From the NCBI GenBank assembly GCA_020345765.1, contig CP070770.1:2189397-2226474 (forward strand): a DNA stretch of 37,078 bases, given 5' to 3'. The notes under the pieces are model-generated. The model was not told the origin of the DNA. It did not search any database and saw only the letters and a program-made list of their open reading frames with translations. Shown in pieces: positions 9,371 through 18,594 of the stretch. Position 1 is the first letter of the stretch, and each line of letters starts with the position of its first letter. The position numbers and the translations under genes were made by a program. The DNA is from Deltaproteobacteria bacterium. Lineage in GTDB: Bacteria; Desulfobacterota; G020345765.

Positions 9371-10741
9371 TTAAGTGGTAACAGGGAAGCCGGCGGCGAC
9401 CCAGGCCTTTACACTTCCCAGGACATTGTAAACCTTCCGGTAACCGGCACGGAGCAGAATGCTGGCCCCGAGACTGGCACGGTGCCCAACCGTGCAGATT
9501 ACTGCCACCGGCTTATCTTTAGGAACTTCATGCAGCCTTTGCTCAAGGTGACCTACATATATATGGGATGCGCCTTTTATATGTCCAGAGTTCCATTCAT
9601 CCTGTTCTCTGGTATCCAGGACTGCCAGATCTTCCCCCAGGTCTACTTTATCTTTGAGCTGGTGAACCGAAAGCAAGGGGAGGTTTTCCGTAGGAAGACC
9701 GGCATTGTACCAGCCCTCGGTTCCTTCTTTAAGATAGCCGATAATCTGGTCATAGCCGGCTCGGATCAAGTAGCGGACAACCTTTTCTAAGTGGCTCTGG
9801 TCTTCCAATACCAGAAGGATCGGTTTATCGTATGGCAATATCCAACCGGCGAAAACGGGCAGCCCTTGCAGCCAGATACTGTAGGCTCCTTTGATATGGG
9901 CGCCGCCAAAGGCAGCCGGCTCACTGGTATCGACAACAACCGCACCCCGCTCAATATCTTCTTTGAACTCCTGGGGAGTGAGGGGAGCCGGCAAAGGCAC
10001 ACATCCCAAGAGGGGAGGGCCTTCCAGGTTATATCTTTCCATCTGACGGAAATAGTGAGGTCTTTCCAGATGCTCAGCGGCTTTATATTTTATAAAGTCC
10101 TCTCTGTTCTTATGCTGAAGCAACGGGTTCTGGGCTTTTTCTATTCCTAAGGTACTCTCATCCCTCGATGCAATATTCGAACCGCAGACTGAACCTGCAC
10201 CGTGGCCCGGACACAAAATAACTCCGTCACCCAAGGGGAGGAGCTTGTTGAAGATACTGTCATACAGATCGGAAGCAAGACGGGTAGCCTCTTCGTGACC
10301 ATAAAGGTCGGTTCGGCCGACATCCCCGACAAATAGGGTGTCTCCAGTAAACGCCATAACCGGAGTCTTACCGGTGGAAAGGTCAACTATAATGTAGGAC
10401 GTACTCTCATCGGTATGGCCCGGGGTATGGATAGCAGTTAATCTGAGTTTCCCAAGCTTAAACTCCTGTCCGTCGCTCAATGTATTGCCATATTTCCAGT
10501 CCAAGCCAGGGCCGTGGTAGATTTCCGCTCCGGTAATGTTGGATAGCTCCAAGGAGCCTATTACATAATCTTCATTACGGTGAGTTTCAAAAATGTATAT
10601 GATTTTCAGGCCTTTTTGCTGGGCCAGATCGATATAGACTTGGCAGTCGCGCCGAGGGTCAATAACGGCAGCATTGCTGCCGGAACCGATAAAATAGGAG
10701 TTATGGGCTGTTCCTTCTGATTTTATCCGTTCGCAGATCAT
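9371..10741 (-). CDS. Persulfide dioxygenase-like MBL fold fused to two rhodanese domains (CstB-like)
   Basis: A 456-residue fusion with the CstB order: metallo-beta-lactamase domain (1-240), a rhodanese-like domain lacking its catalytic cysteine (about 255-345), and an active-type rhodanese domain (about 360-456) with CTVGHRAS. Proteins of this type oxidise persulfide sulfur to sulfite or thiosulfate in the cytoplasm. The usual THxHxDH motif reads ETHRNEDYV, so the second and third His are replaced. The three mononuclear-iron ligands known from ETHE1-type enzymes remain: His54, His109 in HTPGHTDE and Asp134 in FTGDTLF. Activity is therefore plausible. GAGAGGG lies upstream of the ATG. Together with TusA, DsrE-like and IscS/IscU genes further along it suggests sulfane-sulfur handling. 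Confidence 0.9.
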   Translation of the reverse strand: MICERIKSEGTAHNSYFIGSGSNAAVIDPRRDCQVYIDLAQQKGLKIIYIFETHRNEDYVIGSLELSNITGAEIYHGPGLDWKYGNTLSDGQEFKLGKLRLTAIHTPGHTDESTSYIIVDLSTGKTPVMAFTGDTLFVGDVGRTDLYGHEEATRLASDLYDSIFNKLLPLGDGVILCPGHGAGSVCGSNIASRDESTLGIEKAQNPLLQHKNREDFIKYKAAEHLERPHYFRQMERYNLEGPPLLGCVPLPAPLTPQEFKEDIERGAVVVDTSEPAAFGGAHIKGAYSIWLQGLPVFAGWILPYDKPILLVLEDQSHLEKVVRYLIRAGYDQIIGYLKEGTEGWYNAGLPTENLPLLSVHQLKDKVDLGEDLAVLDTREQDEWNSGHIKGASHIYVGHLEQRLHEVPKDKPVAVICTVGHRASLGASILLRAGYRKVYNVLGSVKAWVAAGFPVTT

Positions 10742-10852
10742 TTCGAAACCCTCTCTCGAACTTATTTCTGCCGCGTTCTAGGTCTAACTGTTTGAATGAG
10801 ATATTAATATGGTTCGTTGAGATCTGATTCATACGAGAATTACCCTTAACAC

Positions 10853-11428
10853 TTAATAGTTCTCACTTAATACTTCGAAATATGCCCGGGGGTGGGCACA
10901 GGCCGGGCATTCTTTTGGTGCTTCTTTCCCCTCATGGATATAACCGCAGTTCCCGCACTTCCACTTTACGACTTTCTCTCGCTTAAAGACCCGGTCTTTC
11001 TCAATGTTCTTCCGAAGAGCCAGATACCGCTTTTCGTGTTGTTTTTCCGCAACTGCGATCGCCCGGAAAATAGACGCTATTTTAGGAAATCCCTCTTGTT
11101 TAGCAACCCGGGCAAAATCGGGGTACATCTTGGTATGTTCGTAGTTTTCCCCGTCCGCGGCTTCCTTGAGATTTTCCCTGGTATTTCCGATCACCCCTGC
11201 CGGATAAGAGGCCGTTATTTCCACCTCTCCGCCCTTTAATGATTTGAAGAGCCTTTTTGCGTGTTCCTTCTCGTTATCCGCCGTCTCCAGAAATATGGCG
11301 GCTATCTGTTCATAATCCTCTTTCTTCGCCTGCGAGGCGAAGTAGGTATAGCGATTTCGCGCCTGCGATTCTCCGGCAAAGGCGGCGAGAAGATTCTTCT
11401 CCGTTTTTGTCCCTTTCAGACTTTTCAT
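10853..11428 (-). CDS. rbr: Rubrerythrin (non-haem diiron peroxidase)
   Basis: A 191-residue classical rubrerythrin that reduces hydrogen peroxide in the cytoplasm of anaerobes. The N-terminal ferritin-like domain (1-145) has the diiron motifs [36 protein letters not shown] and [11 protein letters not shown]. The C-terminal rubredoxin domain has CGNCG near residue 158 and [14 protein letters not shown] at the end. A strong GAGGAGGT site precedes the ATG. In the 65-base upstream gap a possible promoter TTGACG-N17-AAATAT overlaps a perfect 10-bp palindrome, CCCTCGAGGG at 11470-11479, which could be an operator. Confidence 0.97.
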   Translation of the reverse strand: MKSLKGTKTEKNLLAAFAGESQARNRYTYFASQAKKEDYEQIAAIFLETADNEKEHAKRLFKSLKGGEVEITASYPAGVIGNTRENLKEAADGENYEHTKMYPDFARVAKQEGFPKIASIFRAIAVAEKQHEKRYLALRKNIEKDRVFKREKVVKWKCGNCGYIHEGKEAPKECPACAHPRAYFEVLSENY

Positions 11429-11493
11429 AATTCTACCTCCTCGGAATTAGAGTTGCCGTAAATATTTTACCCTCGAGGGGTTATCGTCAATTT

Positions 11494-11961
11494 TCACTCA
11501 TGCGTTTTGTGGACCCGACAAGAAGCCGGTGAGGCGATCAACACCGGAACCGGAGAGTGATGGAGCACCCTCTCGGTTACACTCCCGAAGATCCAATGCG
11601 AAACCCCTGACATCCCGTGGGTACTCATGATAATTAGATCAATATTGTTCTCGCTGGCGTATTTCAGTATGTTTCCCGCCGGTCTGCCGTGAACTATCTC
11701 GGTCTTAATCTTTATCCCCTCGTTCTTCAATTCAAGGCGGTCGGACAATTTTGCAAGGTAGTCTTCTGCCTCGGTCTGGGCATCCTGCTCCAATTTTTTG
11801 CGCCAGTCCTCACTGATCCCGGCAGTCGGATGAAAGGGCTCTATCACCATGAGCAGAACGATCTCAGGAACCTTACAACCGATTGCAATGTTCTTGACGT
11901 GATCCAGACTGCACTCGGAAAATTCGGAGCCGTCTACTGGTACCAATATTTTTTTATACAT
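11494..11961 (-). CDS. Universal stress protein, UspA family
   Basis: A 155-residue single-domain universal stress protein. It begins MYKKILVPVDGSEFSE with the usual first strand and nucleotide-contact Asp. Near the C-terminus it has MSTHGMSGVSHWIFGS followed by VTERVLHHSPVPVLI, the family's nucleotide-binding loop of the G-x2-G...G-S type, so ATP binding is likely. The product is cytoplasmic. It lies 28 bases downstream of the tandem ferritin-like gene and 65 bases before rubrerythrin, consistent with a stress-response cluster. The exact role of such proteins is usually unclear. Confidence 0.95.
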   Translation of the reverse strand: MYKKILVPVDGSEFSECSLDHVKNIAIGCKVPEIVLLMVIEPFHPTAGISEDWRKKLEQDAQTEAEDYLAKLSDRLELKNEGIKIKTEIVHGRPAGNILKYASENNIDLIIMSTHGMSGVSHWIFGSVTERVLHHSPVPVLIASPASCRVHKTHE

Positions 11962-11989
11962 GTCTATCTCCTTAACGATGGTTTTTAAA

Positions 11990-12826
11990 TTACTTTTTCT
12001 TTTTCAGCAGGTCGGAAAATACCTCAATATGATACACCTCATGGTCCCTTATCCGGATAAGCAGCTTCTTCAAACCGGGGTCGGTAATCTCCTTGGCGGC
12101 ACGGTCATATTCGGCAGCCACCTCCTGTTCGATTTTAATATCGGTTTGAAGCATATCGGCCGTCTTGGTTGATTGGTCTACCTCTATATGCTCAATCCTG
12201 GGACTACCACCACCATCAACCATCTCCTCGGCCAGCCAGCCCAAGTGCTGCATCTCGTTGATCGCCTGGTCCTCCATCTCCCGCCTGACATTCTTATCTC
12301 GTGTCATATAAGAATGGAACAGATACTGAAGAATGACCGTATATTCATGCTCGATACCCCAGTTGAGTATGTCGGTAATCCGGTCCCGGCGGGCACCCCT
12401 AATGTCCTTAGCGCTTTCCTTTTGTGCCTTCTCGACGAAGTGCTGGAAATCACCATGGTGCGATTCTTCGTCGGACAGGATCCGCTGCAGCAGCCGTTTT
12501 ATCTTGGGGTTATCAATAACCTTGATGTGCTCCCGATATAGGGCAATGCCATCTTCCTCCAGAAGAACGTTATTCTTCATCCAATCGGAAACCGACTCGC
12601 CGCCCATTCGCATCTCACCCCTTTTCAGGCTGGGAGTCCCACCCAGCTCAACGATAGTCTCAGACAGCCAGTCAAAATGGCGCATCTCCTCCCGGGCAAG
12701 CGCTTCGATCTCACAGGCCATCTCACCTTCTCCCATAGCATAGGCATGGGTCAGATACTGAATTATAGCGCCATGCTCACCCTCAAGATCCTGGTTCAGT
12801 AGAGTAATGATCTCTTCCTTTTTCAT
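11990..12826 (-). CDS. Tandem ferritin-like protein with two diiron-type domains
   Basis: A 278-residue protein made of two ferritin-like (bacterioferritin-like) four-helix units. Unit 1 (1-130) has EGEHGAIIQYL, EEMRHFDWL and DEESHHGDF. Unit 2 (about 140-278) has EHEYTVILQYL, NEMQHLGWL and RDHEVYHIEVF. Each therefore keeps the E, ExxH and ExxxH/ExxH pattern of a diiron site. Single-domain relatives are iron-storage or peroxidase-type proteins; the duplicated form may be a pseudo-dimer within one chain. The function is inferred as iron or oxidant handling. GGAGGG lies seven bases upstream of the ATG. Neighbours are UspA and the YHS-CopA metal genes. Confidence 0.85.
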   Translation of the reverse strand: MKKEEIITLLNQDLEGEHGAIIQYLTHAYAMGEGEMACEIEALAREEMRHFDWLSETIVELGGTPSLKRGEMRMGGESVSDWMKNNVLLEEDGIALYREHIKVIDNPKIKRLLQRILSDEESHHGDFQHFVEKAQKESAKDIRGARRDRITDILNWGIEHEYTVILQYLFHSYMTRDKNVRREMEDQAINEMQHLGWLAEEMVDGGGSPRIEHIEVDQSTKTADMLQTDIKIEQEVAAEYDRAAKEITDPGLKKLLIRIRDHEVYHIEVFSDLLKKKK

Positions 12827-12905
12827 CAGTCCCTCCGATAGTTTATTTTAGCCACCCTCCGATTTACACTTTATCGAGTATGATTGGTTCGGATTAACCC
12901 GGTTA

Positions 12906-13064
12906 CTATTGTCCCCCTTCTTCGGCGACATGTTTTTCCGGGTCCTGGTCAAAGGCCTTCTTGCAGCCGGGAGCGCAGAAGTAATATGTCTTCCCCTGGT
13001 ACTCGGAGGTAGCGGCCGCTTTGTCCTCTTCTACCTCCATTTTGCATACTGGATCGATTGCCAT
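12906..13064 (-). CDS. YHS-domain small metal-binding protein
   Basis: A 52-residue protein found by reading the minus strand from the ATG at 13064; it ends with TAG at 12906. It is a YHS domain: DPVCKMEV at residues 4-11, a YQGKTYYFCAPGCKKAF core with Cys30 and Cys34, and the FDQDPEKHV tail. YHS domains often accompany or form part of copper and other metal P-type ATPases, and here it is encoded just 17 bases downstream of copA with AGGAGG-type spacing. A role as a soluble metal-binding partner of CopA is inferred. Confidence 0.88.
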   Translation of the reverse strand: MAIDPVCKMEVEEDKAAATSEYQGKTYYFCAPGCKKAFDQDPEKHVAEEGGQ

Positions 13065-13081
13065 TTTAGAACCTCCTTTAA

Positions 13082-15562
13082 TTAAATGTAAGACTTTACT
13101 GGCTTGAACCTCCGTAAACGCAGTGAATTCGAGACCACGGTAATCGAGCTGGCCGCCATAGCGGCCGCGGCCAGGATCGGATTAAGAAAGCCATACTCGC
13201 CCAAGATGAAACGGAGCCCGGAAGGGACACCATTTTGTCCGAAGGCAAGGTATAGTATCCCAGCGGCCACCGGGATAAGGGCGGTATTGTAGGCAAAGGC
13301 CCAGAAGAGGTTCTGCCTGATCGTCCTCATCGTGCGCTTGCTCAGGGATACGGCGGTTACGATTCCCGTCAAGTCTCCGCTGATCAGGGTAATATCACCG
13401 GTTTCCATAGCGATGTCAGTACCCGTACCGAGAGCAATACCCACATCCGCCTGGGCCAGGGCCGGGGCATCGTTGATTCCGTCACCGACCATTCCCACTA
13501 CCTTTCCTTCCTGCAATTTCTTGACTTCCCGTGCCTTATCTTCGGGCAGCACCTCGGCCAGGAAACTATTAACACCCGCCTCACGGGCAACTGCTTCAGC
13601 GGTGAGACGATTATCTCCGGTAAGCATTACCGTCTCGATCCCCATTTTCTGTAATGACCAGACCGCTTGCTTGGCATTAGGCTTGATGGTATCCGCCAGG
13701 GCAATAATCCCCACTGCCCGGCTATTCAGGCTGAGAAACATCACCGTCTTCCCTTGTTGGAAGAGGTCGTTGGCTATCTCCTTCAGTCCGTTAAGGGAAG
13801 AGCCCTTTTCCTCCATCAGTCTGAGGTTGCCGAGGAGGAGCTTCTTACCATCGACGGAGGCTTCGATGCCGTGACCGGGAATGGCCGAGAAATTGGAAAC
13901 AGGAAATACTTCCAGCTTCTTCTCCCGGGCAGCCTGGACGATTGCCTCGGCCAGCGGGTGCTCGGAGTCATGCTCGGCGGAGGCCGCCAGCCGGAGAACC
14001 TCTTCCTGCGAAGAGGAGGGGACAGCGATTATATCAGTTACCGTCGGCTCGCCACGGGTCAGAGTACCGGTTTTATCCAGCATGACGGTATTTATCCGGT
14101 GAGCCCTCTCCAGGGACTCTCCACTCCTGATAAGGACACCGTACTCGGCCCCCTTACCGGTGCCGACCATGATAGCCGTGGGAGTTGCCAGCCCTAGGGC
14201 ACAGGGACAGGCGATAATGAGCACGGCGACAAAGTTAAGAATCGCAAAAGTAAGGGCAGGGGGCGGTCCGATAAGGTACCAGACTACGAAGGTGATAACG
14301 GCGATACCGATCACCGCCGGGACGAAGTAGCTGGCGATAACATCAGCCAGACGCTGGATAGGGGCCTTGCTCCCCTGGGCATTCTCTACCAATCTGATAA
14401 TTTGAGCCAAGGTCGTATCCTTGCCTACTCTGGTCGCCTCAAACTCAAAGCTACCGGTCTTGTTAATAGAAGCACCGATAACCTTATCACCCTTCTTCTT
14501 CTCCACCGGGATGCTTTCCCCGGTAATCATGGACTCGTCAATACTGGAGTATCCCTGACGGACCACACCATCCACGGGTACCCGCTCTCCCGGACGAACC
14601 AAGATAGAATCGCCGACCCGGACATCTTCGACGGGGATTTCTTCTTCCCTGCCCTCGCGGATAACCAGGGCGGTTTCGGGATTCAAGCCGATGAGCTTCT
14701 TTATCGCCTCCGAGGTCTGTCCCTTGGCCCTCGTTTCCAGGAAACGGCCGAGCAGGATCAGGGTAATGATCATCGCCGAGGTATCGAAGTAGAGGCCGGG
14801 TTTAATCCCGGCAGCGGCAAATAATCCGGGGAAGAGGACAGCGGTCATGCTGTAACCGTAGGCTGCCGAGGTGCCTACCGCAATCAATGTATTCATATCG
14901 GTAGTCCGGTGTCTCAGCGCTCCCCATGCCCCGCGGTAGAACCGCCAGCCCGCCCAGAACTGGACCGGCGTTGCTAGCACCCAGATGAGATAGGGCTTGC
15001 CCGCAAAAGAGGGACTCCAGCCCAGAGCCATAATCGATAAGGCAAGGACGGCGGCAAAGACAAACCGGTTCCTGACGAACCGGATCTCCCGCATAGAGGC
15101 AGTGGTAACATCCTCGAGAGCCTCCGTCTCCAGTCCCAATTCGTAACCGGCTTCATTTACCGCATTTCGCAGGTCGGCAAAGTTGATCCCCTCATTATAT
15201 TCGACCGTTGCCTTCTCCGAGGCCAGATTGACGCTGGCGGATATCACCCCCGGCACATCAGCGAGGGCCTTCTCCACGCGGGCGACGCAGGAGGCGCAGG
15301 TCATCCCGCCGACGGGGAAGATCGACTTCCTGGTTGCGGTCCCGTAACCCAATCGAGAGATGGTATCCTTGATCTTTGCGAGATCGACCTTGGTGGGGTC
15401 GTAATCAACCGATGCCTTCTCCGAGGCGAAGTTGACATCGGCACGCTCCACCCCCGGTGTCTCCGCCAGGCCCTTCTCAATGGTAGCGGCACAGGTGGTG
15501 CAGGTCATCCCGGTTATCTGGATATTGGCCTGCTCGGATTTCTTGGGGCTTGATTCTTCCAC
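13082..15562 (-). CDS. copA: Copper-translocating P1B-type ATPase
   Basis: An 826-residue copper-exporting ATPase. Two N-terminal heavy-metal-associated domains carry GMTCTTC (Cys21, Cys24) and GMTCASC (Cys89, Cys92). They are followed by eight expected membrane segments, the intramembrane CPC motif in [19 protein letters not shown] in the actuator domain, the phosphorylation site DKTGTLTRG, the HP motif in SEHPLAEAI and the hinge [16 protein letters not shown]. The length and order are typical for Cu(I)-ATPases. The start is a GTG at 15562 because no ATG lies before the first metal site; the ribosome-binding site is weak. A 13-bp motif GAGGTAATCTCAG lies 43 bases upstream and recurs upstream of desulfoferrodoxin. 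Confidence 0.97.
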   Translation of the reverse strand: MEESSPKKSEQANIQITGMTCTTCAATIEKGLAETPGVERADVNFASEKASVDYDPTKVDLAKIKDTISRLGYGTATRKSIFPVGGMTCASCVARVEKALADVPGVISASVNLASEKATVEYNEGINFADLRNAVNEAGYELGLETEALEDVTTASMREIRFVRNRFVFAAVLALSIMALGWSPSFAGKPYLIWVLATPVQFWAGWRFYRGAWGALRHRTTDMNTLIAVGTSAAYGYSMTAVLFPGLFAAAGIKPGLYFDTSAMIITLILLGRFLETRAKGQTSEAIKKLIGLNPETALVIREGREEEIPVEDVRVGDSILVRPGERVPVDGVVRQGYSSIDESMITGESIPVEKKKGDKVIGASINKTGSFEFEATRVGKDTTLAQIIRLVENAQGSKAPIQRLADVIASYFVPAVIGIAVITFVVWYLIGPPPALTFAILNFVAVLIIACPCALGLATPTAIMVGTGKGAEYGVLIRSGESLERAHRINTVMLDKTGTLTRGEPTVTDIIAVPSSSQEEVLRLAASAEHDSEHPLAEAIVQAAREKKLEVFPVSNFSAIPGHGIEASVDGKKLLLGNLRLMEEKGSSLNGLKEIANDLFQQGKTVMFLSLNSRAVGIIALADTIKPNAKQAVWSLQKMGIETVMLTGDNRLTAEAVAREAGVNSFLAEVLPEDKAREVKKLQEGKVVGMVGDGINDAPALAQADVGIALGTGTDIAMETGDITLISGDLTGIVTAVSLSKRTMRTIRQNLFWAFAYNTALIPVAAGILYLAFGQNGVPSGLRFILGEYGFLNPILAAAAMAASSITVVSNSLRLRRFKPVKSYI

Positions 15563-15604
15563 TCTTTATATATTCCCGCAATAACTTCCTATGATGAAAA
15601 CCCT

Positions 15605-15617
15605 CTGAGATTACCTC
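15605..15617 (-). promoter_or_regulatory. Shared 13-bp motif upstream of copA
   Basis: GAGGTAATCTCAG on the minus strand, containing the short dyad GAG-N5-CTC. The identical 13-mer is at 16046-16058 upstream of desulfoferrodoxin. The copy here starts 43 bases upstream of the copA GTG and overlaps the end of the desulfoferrodoxin gene. It is a possible operator; chance duplication of a 13-mer in 37 kb cannot be excluded. Confidence 0.3.
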
Positions 15618-15993
15618 AAGTAGATTTCCACAGACCGTGGAGGTTGCAGTACTCGCGGGCGGTGATGTTGTCGCCTTTGATATCGAAAGTGGCCTCCGGC
15701 GTTTCTCCCGGCTTCAAAAACTGACGATAGGCCCTGCCGTCGGCAATCACCTCAATCCACTCAATATAGTGCTTTTCCTCCATAGGATGGGCAACGCTCC
15801 CGACCTTGACCTTGATACCGCTGTCAGTCTTTTCCACTACCGGGACATGCTTCTCCTTGGCAGCGTCAACCGTGTTCTCGACAAAAAGTTTCATCGGCTG
15901 ACCGCAGCAAACCAGCTCTCCCTTGCCCTCGTGGAGCACCTCGACAATGTTCCCGCAAACCTCGCACTTGTAGATTTCCAGTTTCTTTGCCAT
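15616..15993 (-). CDS. dfx: Desulfoferrodoxin (two-iron superoxide reductase)
   Basis: A 125-residue class I superoxide reductase, which reduces superoxide to hydrogen peroxide in the cytoplasm without making oxygen. The N-terminal desulforedoxin domain binds the Fe(Cys)4 centre I through C10, C13, C29 and C30. The C-terminal neelaredoxin domain holds centre II, with His49 in EKHVPV, His69 in AHPMEEKHY, His75, Cys116 and His119 in YCNLHGLW. Glu47-Lys48, the conserved acidic/basic pair near the iron, are also present. AAAGGAGG precedes the ATG. Rubredoxin encoded at 20140 is a likely electron donor. Upstream lies a 275-base gap. Confidence 0.97.
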   Translation of the reverse strand: MAKKLEIYKCEVCGNIVEVLHEGKGELVCCGQPMKLFVENTVDAAKEKHVPVVEKTDSGIKVKVGSVAHPMEEKHYIEWIEVIADGRAYRQFLKPGETPEATFDIKGDNITAREYCNLHGLWKST

Positions 15994-16045
15994 TTCTTCC
16001 TCCTTTCCTTCGTTACCTTCTCCTTCCTTTTTTTATGAAATTGAG

Positions 16046-16058
16046 CTGAGATTACCTC
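16046..16058 (-). promoter_or_regulatory. Shared 13-bp motif upstream of dfx
   Basis: Second copy of GAGGTAATCTCAG, 53 bases upstream of the desulfoferrodoxin ATG, about one helical turn further than the copy before copA. The rest of the 275-base gap 15994-16268 holds the hairpin after catalase and possible weak promoter elements (TTAACA-N17-TAGGAT, minus strand), with no gene that could be supported. Confidence 0.3.
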
Positions 16059-16243
16059 TTTAGAGCACTAATTATCGCTTGGATGAATTTTAATCCTATA
16101 CACACCTGAATTAAATGTTAAGTTTATTTTCTCTCAATTCCCCCCAAAAAGTTAAGTCCTTGATATTACCACCACGACTTTACTCGGGTACCGCCTTTTC
16201 AGGCTATCTGACCCCACAGTCTTCCCTGAATAAAGAAATCTAC

Positions 16244-16265
16244 GGTATTTATCAGGTTAAATACC
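16244..16265 (-). terminator. Hairpin just after the catalase stop codon
   Basis: GGTATTTA and TAAATACC form a perfect 8-bp stem with a 6-base loop, starting four bases after the catalase stop. The stem is AT-rich and is not followed by a clean T-run, so it is at best a weak terminator or an mRNA 3'-end stabiliser. Confidence 0.35.
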
Positions 16266-16268
16266 AAT

Positions 16269-17783
16269 TCAAGCTGAAGTCGCTTTTGCTCTTTCCTCAT
16301 GTGACATCTCGGCCAAGCGTTTAACTTCTTTCGCATCCAGGCCTATTCCTTCTGCTACTCGGGTGCCGTAGTCAGGGTCCGCCTTGTAAAATAGAGCGCA
16401 TTGGCGCAGTTGGATCCGCTTTTGAGCATCTCCCAGGTGGTCTACGATATTTTCAACAAGATGATTGCGGTCAGTATCAGTCATAACTTTGCCATAAAGA
16501 AGGCCGGTCTGAATAAAATCATCCTGGGGATATGACGGCTTGTGGCGCATTGCCAAACCGGTTACATCTATAGGTGGCTCAATTGAGGACGGATCAGGCT
16601 CCGGTCCATCAAAGCTGTTGGGATAGTAGTTCGGATACAAGTCCCCGTCTAAGTTCTGACGCATGAATCCATCCCGCTGGTACGTTCTAGTCTGGGCATG
16701 TCTGGCTCGGTTAACCGGGAGCTGTTCGTAGTTGGGTCCCAGTCGGTGACGATGCGTATCGTGGTAGGCGAACAGTCGTCCCTGGAGCATCTTGTCCGGG
16801 GAGGGACCAATGCCGGGAACGAAGTTTCCCGGGCTAAAAGCGGCCTGCTCAACGTCATCGAAGTAGTTATCGGGATTTTTGTCGAGCACCATGCGGCCAA
16901 CCTCAATGGGTGGGTAGTCAGCATGTAGCCAAACCTTGGTGATATCAAAGGCATCAAAGCGGTATTTCTTGGCATCCTCCGGAGGCATAATTTGTACTTC
17001 GAGCTTCCAGGAAGGATAGTCTCCCTTTTCTATGGTATAGTAAAGGTCACGGGTCGCATGATTAGGATCCTTGCCAGCCATTTCCCTGGCTTCATGCAGG
17101 TTAAAGTTCTTAATCCCCTGCTCAGTCTTAAAGTGAAACTGGACCCAGTGATAATCCCCTTTTTCGTTGTACCACATGTAGGTGTGGCTGGAGTATCCAT
17201 TCATGTGACGATAGCTGTAGGGGGTGCCCCGGTCGGAGAAGAGGATTGTGACTTGATGAATAGATTCGGGAGTAAGCGAAAGAAAGTCCCAGAACATGTC
17301 AGGATCCGGAAGATTGCTCTTAGGATGGCGCTTCTGAGTATGGATGAAGTCGGGGAACTTAATCGTATCACGGATAAAGAAGACCGGCGTGTTATTTCCT
17401 ACCAGGTCATAGTTGCCGTCTTCCGTGTAGAACTTCAAGGCAAAGCCCCGAGGATCCCGGGCGGTATCAGCAGATCCCCTTTCCCCCCCTACTGTGGAAA
17501 AACGGGCAAACATCTCTGTTTTTTTCCCCACCCGGGAAAGAAACTTGGCCTTGGTATATTTCGAAACATCATTAGTAACTTCAAAGTAACCATAGGCGCC
17601 TGCCCCTTTGGCATGAACAACTCTTTCCGGGATTCTCTCCCGATTGAAATGAGCCAATTTTTGCAGCAAGTGTACATCTTGCAATAGGAGAGGACCTCTT
17701 TCACCCGCACTAATGCTGTTCTGGTCGTCAGCTACTGGTGCTCCCCAAGCGGTTGTATACCGATTCTTACCATTCTTTGCCAT
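16269..17783 (-). CDS. katA: Monofunctional haem catalase
   Basis: A 504-residue small-subunit haem catalase that decomposes hydrogen peroxide. The distal His57 lies in [12 protein letters not shown]. The substrate-channel and NADPH-region segments [24 protein letters not shown] and [17 protein letters not shown] are present. The proximal haem-ligand motif is [15 protein letters not shown], with the Tyr ligand near residue 340. The length fits clade 3. AAGGAGGG precedes the ATG. It sits between desulfoferrodoxin and Nfu on the same strand. The coexistence with rubrerythrins means peroxide is handled by both a haem and a diiron route. Confidence 0.98.
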   Translation of the reverse strand: MAKNGKNRYTTAWGAPVADDQNSISAGERGPLLLQDVHLLQKLAHFNRERIPERVVHAKGAGAYGYFEVTNDVSKYTKAKFLSRVGKKTEMFARFSTVGGERGSADTARDPRGFALKFYTEDGNYDLVGNNTPVFFIRDTIKFPDFIHTQKRHPKSNLPDPDMFWDFLSLTPESIHQVTILFSDRGTPYSYRHMNGYSSHTYMWYNEKGDYHWVQFHFKTEQGIKNFNLHEAREMAGKDPNHATRDLYYTIEKGDYPSWKLEVQIMPPEDAKKYRFDAFDITKVWLHADYPPIEVGRMVLDKNPDNYFDDVEQAAFSPGNFVPGIGPSPDKMLQGRLFAYHDTHRHRLGPNYEQLPVNRARHAQTRTYQRDGFMRQNLDGDLYPNYYPNSFDGPEPDPSSIEPPIDVTGLAMRHKPSYPQDDFIQTGLLYGKVMTDTDRNHLVENIVDHLGDAQKRIQLRQCALFYKADPDYGTRVAEGIGLDAKEVKRLAEMSHEERAKATSA

Positions 17784-17824
17784 TTCACCCTCCTTATCTT
17801 GTTTTCATTGATATTTCCTCCAGC

Positions 17825-18046
17825 CTATAAAGCGACGACCTCTTTTATCTCGGGCACCTCTTGTTTTATTACCCTTTCTACTCCCTCTTTCAGGGTCATC
17901 TGACTCATCGCACAACCCTGGCAGGCGCCGGTTAACATTACCTTTACGATTCCGTCCGGAGTAACATCGACCAGCTTCACATCTCCGCCATCGGCCTGCA
18001 GTGACGGCCTTATTTTGTTTAACGCAGCCTCTACCTTTTCTTTCAT
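17825..18046 (-). CDS. NifU C-terminal domain (Nfu-type) Fe-S scaffold
   Basis: A 73-residue Nfu-type protein that carries or transfers Fe-S clusters. The domain begins MKEKVEAALNKIRPSLQADGGD and has the conserved GACQGCAMSQMTLKEGVE segment with the cluster-binding CxxC pair. It is only the C-terminal domain of full NifU, which is common for stand-alone Nfu. The ATG at 18046 is preferred to an in-frame GTG at 18049 because GGAG lies six bases before it. It is placed between catalase and the rubrerythrin-octaheme cytochrome pair and may serve repair of oxidant-damaged clusters. Confidence 0.95.
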   Translation of the reverse strand: MKEKVEAALNKIRPSLQADGGDVKLVDVTPDGIVKVMLTGACQGCAMSQMTLKEGVERVIKQEVPEIKEVVAL

Positions 18047-18097
18047 CACTTTCTCCTTTCTTTGCTTTGAAAACTATCCATTCCTCTTCAATATCCA

Positions 18098-18592
18098 TTA
18101 AAAGGTTTCGAACTTATCCTTTTTCGCCCCGCATACCGGACACTCGTCGGGTAAAACCCCGTCGGAGACATAACCGCAGACCGGGCAGACATAATAGGTG
18201 GTCTCGCGTTCCTCCAACAGATGACCCATGGCCTCCTGGTAAAGCTTGGCGTGGGTATCTTCGACATCCCGGGCCTGGCTTAAGATAGTGGCCGCCGACT
18301 CATCTCCCGCTTCGTTTGCCAGTCTGATGAAGTTATCGTAAGCCACCCCGGCAACCTTGGACTCCGACTCGAAGCTGGCGGTAAGGTTTTCATAAGTGCC
18401 TTTGATTTCCTTAAGCAGCCGCAGGCTCCGGATGCCGTGGATTTCCTCCGAATGGGCGATTACCCGGAAGAGTTTGGCGACCTGGGGATAATTCTCCTGC
18501 TCGGCCTTCTCGGCATAGACCTTGAGCCGGAGAGCGGCCTTGGCCTCACCGACATAGGCCTGGTAAAATGAATCCCGGAGCTTGTCGTCCAT
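18098..18592 (-). CDS. Rubrerythrin family protein
   Basis: A 164-residue rubrerythrin with an N-terminal ferritin-like domain (motifs GEAKAALRLKVYAEKAEQENY, HSEEIHGIRSL, DVEDTHAKLYQE) and a C-terminal rubredoxin-like domain with CPVCGY and CPVCGAKKDKFE. It is shorter than the classical form at 10853. The start is at 18592; an open upstream extension to 18772 is out of frame with, and lies inside, the cytochrome gene and is rejected. Its GGAGG ribosome-binding site overlaps the stop codon of the octaheme cytochrome, which lies only two bases upstream, so translation is coupled. Role: likely peroxide reduction, with possible electron input linked to the cytochrome. Confidence 0.95.
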   Translation of the reverse strand: MDDKLRDSFYQAYVGEAKAALRLKVYAEKAEQENYPQVAKLFRVIAHSEEIHGIRSLRLLKEIKGTYENLTASFESESKVAGVAYDNFIRLANEAGDESAATILSQARDVEDTHAKLYQEAMGHLLEERETTYYVCPVCGYVSDGVLPDECPVCGAKKDKFETF

Positions 18593-18594
18593 GG

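Noticed and set aside
9327-16272. 15-bp direct repeat TAAATACCAATTCAA at 9327-9341 and 16258-16272
   Set aside because: One copy overlaps the catalase stop and its hairpin, the other is in a gap; with two copies and no shared gene context it may be chance or a minor dispersed repeat.
16115-16324. 69-codon plus-strand frame in the gap after catalase
   Set aside because: No ribosome-binding site, no recognisable motif, and it runs into the catalase gene on the opposite strand.
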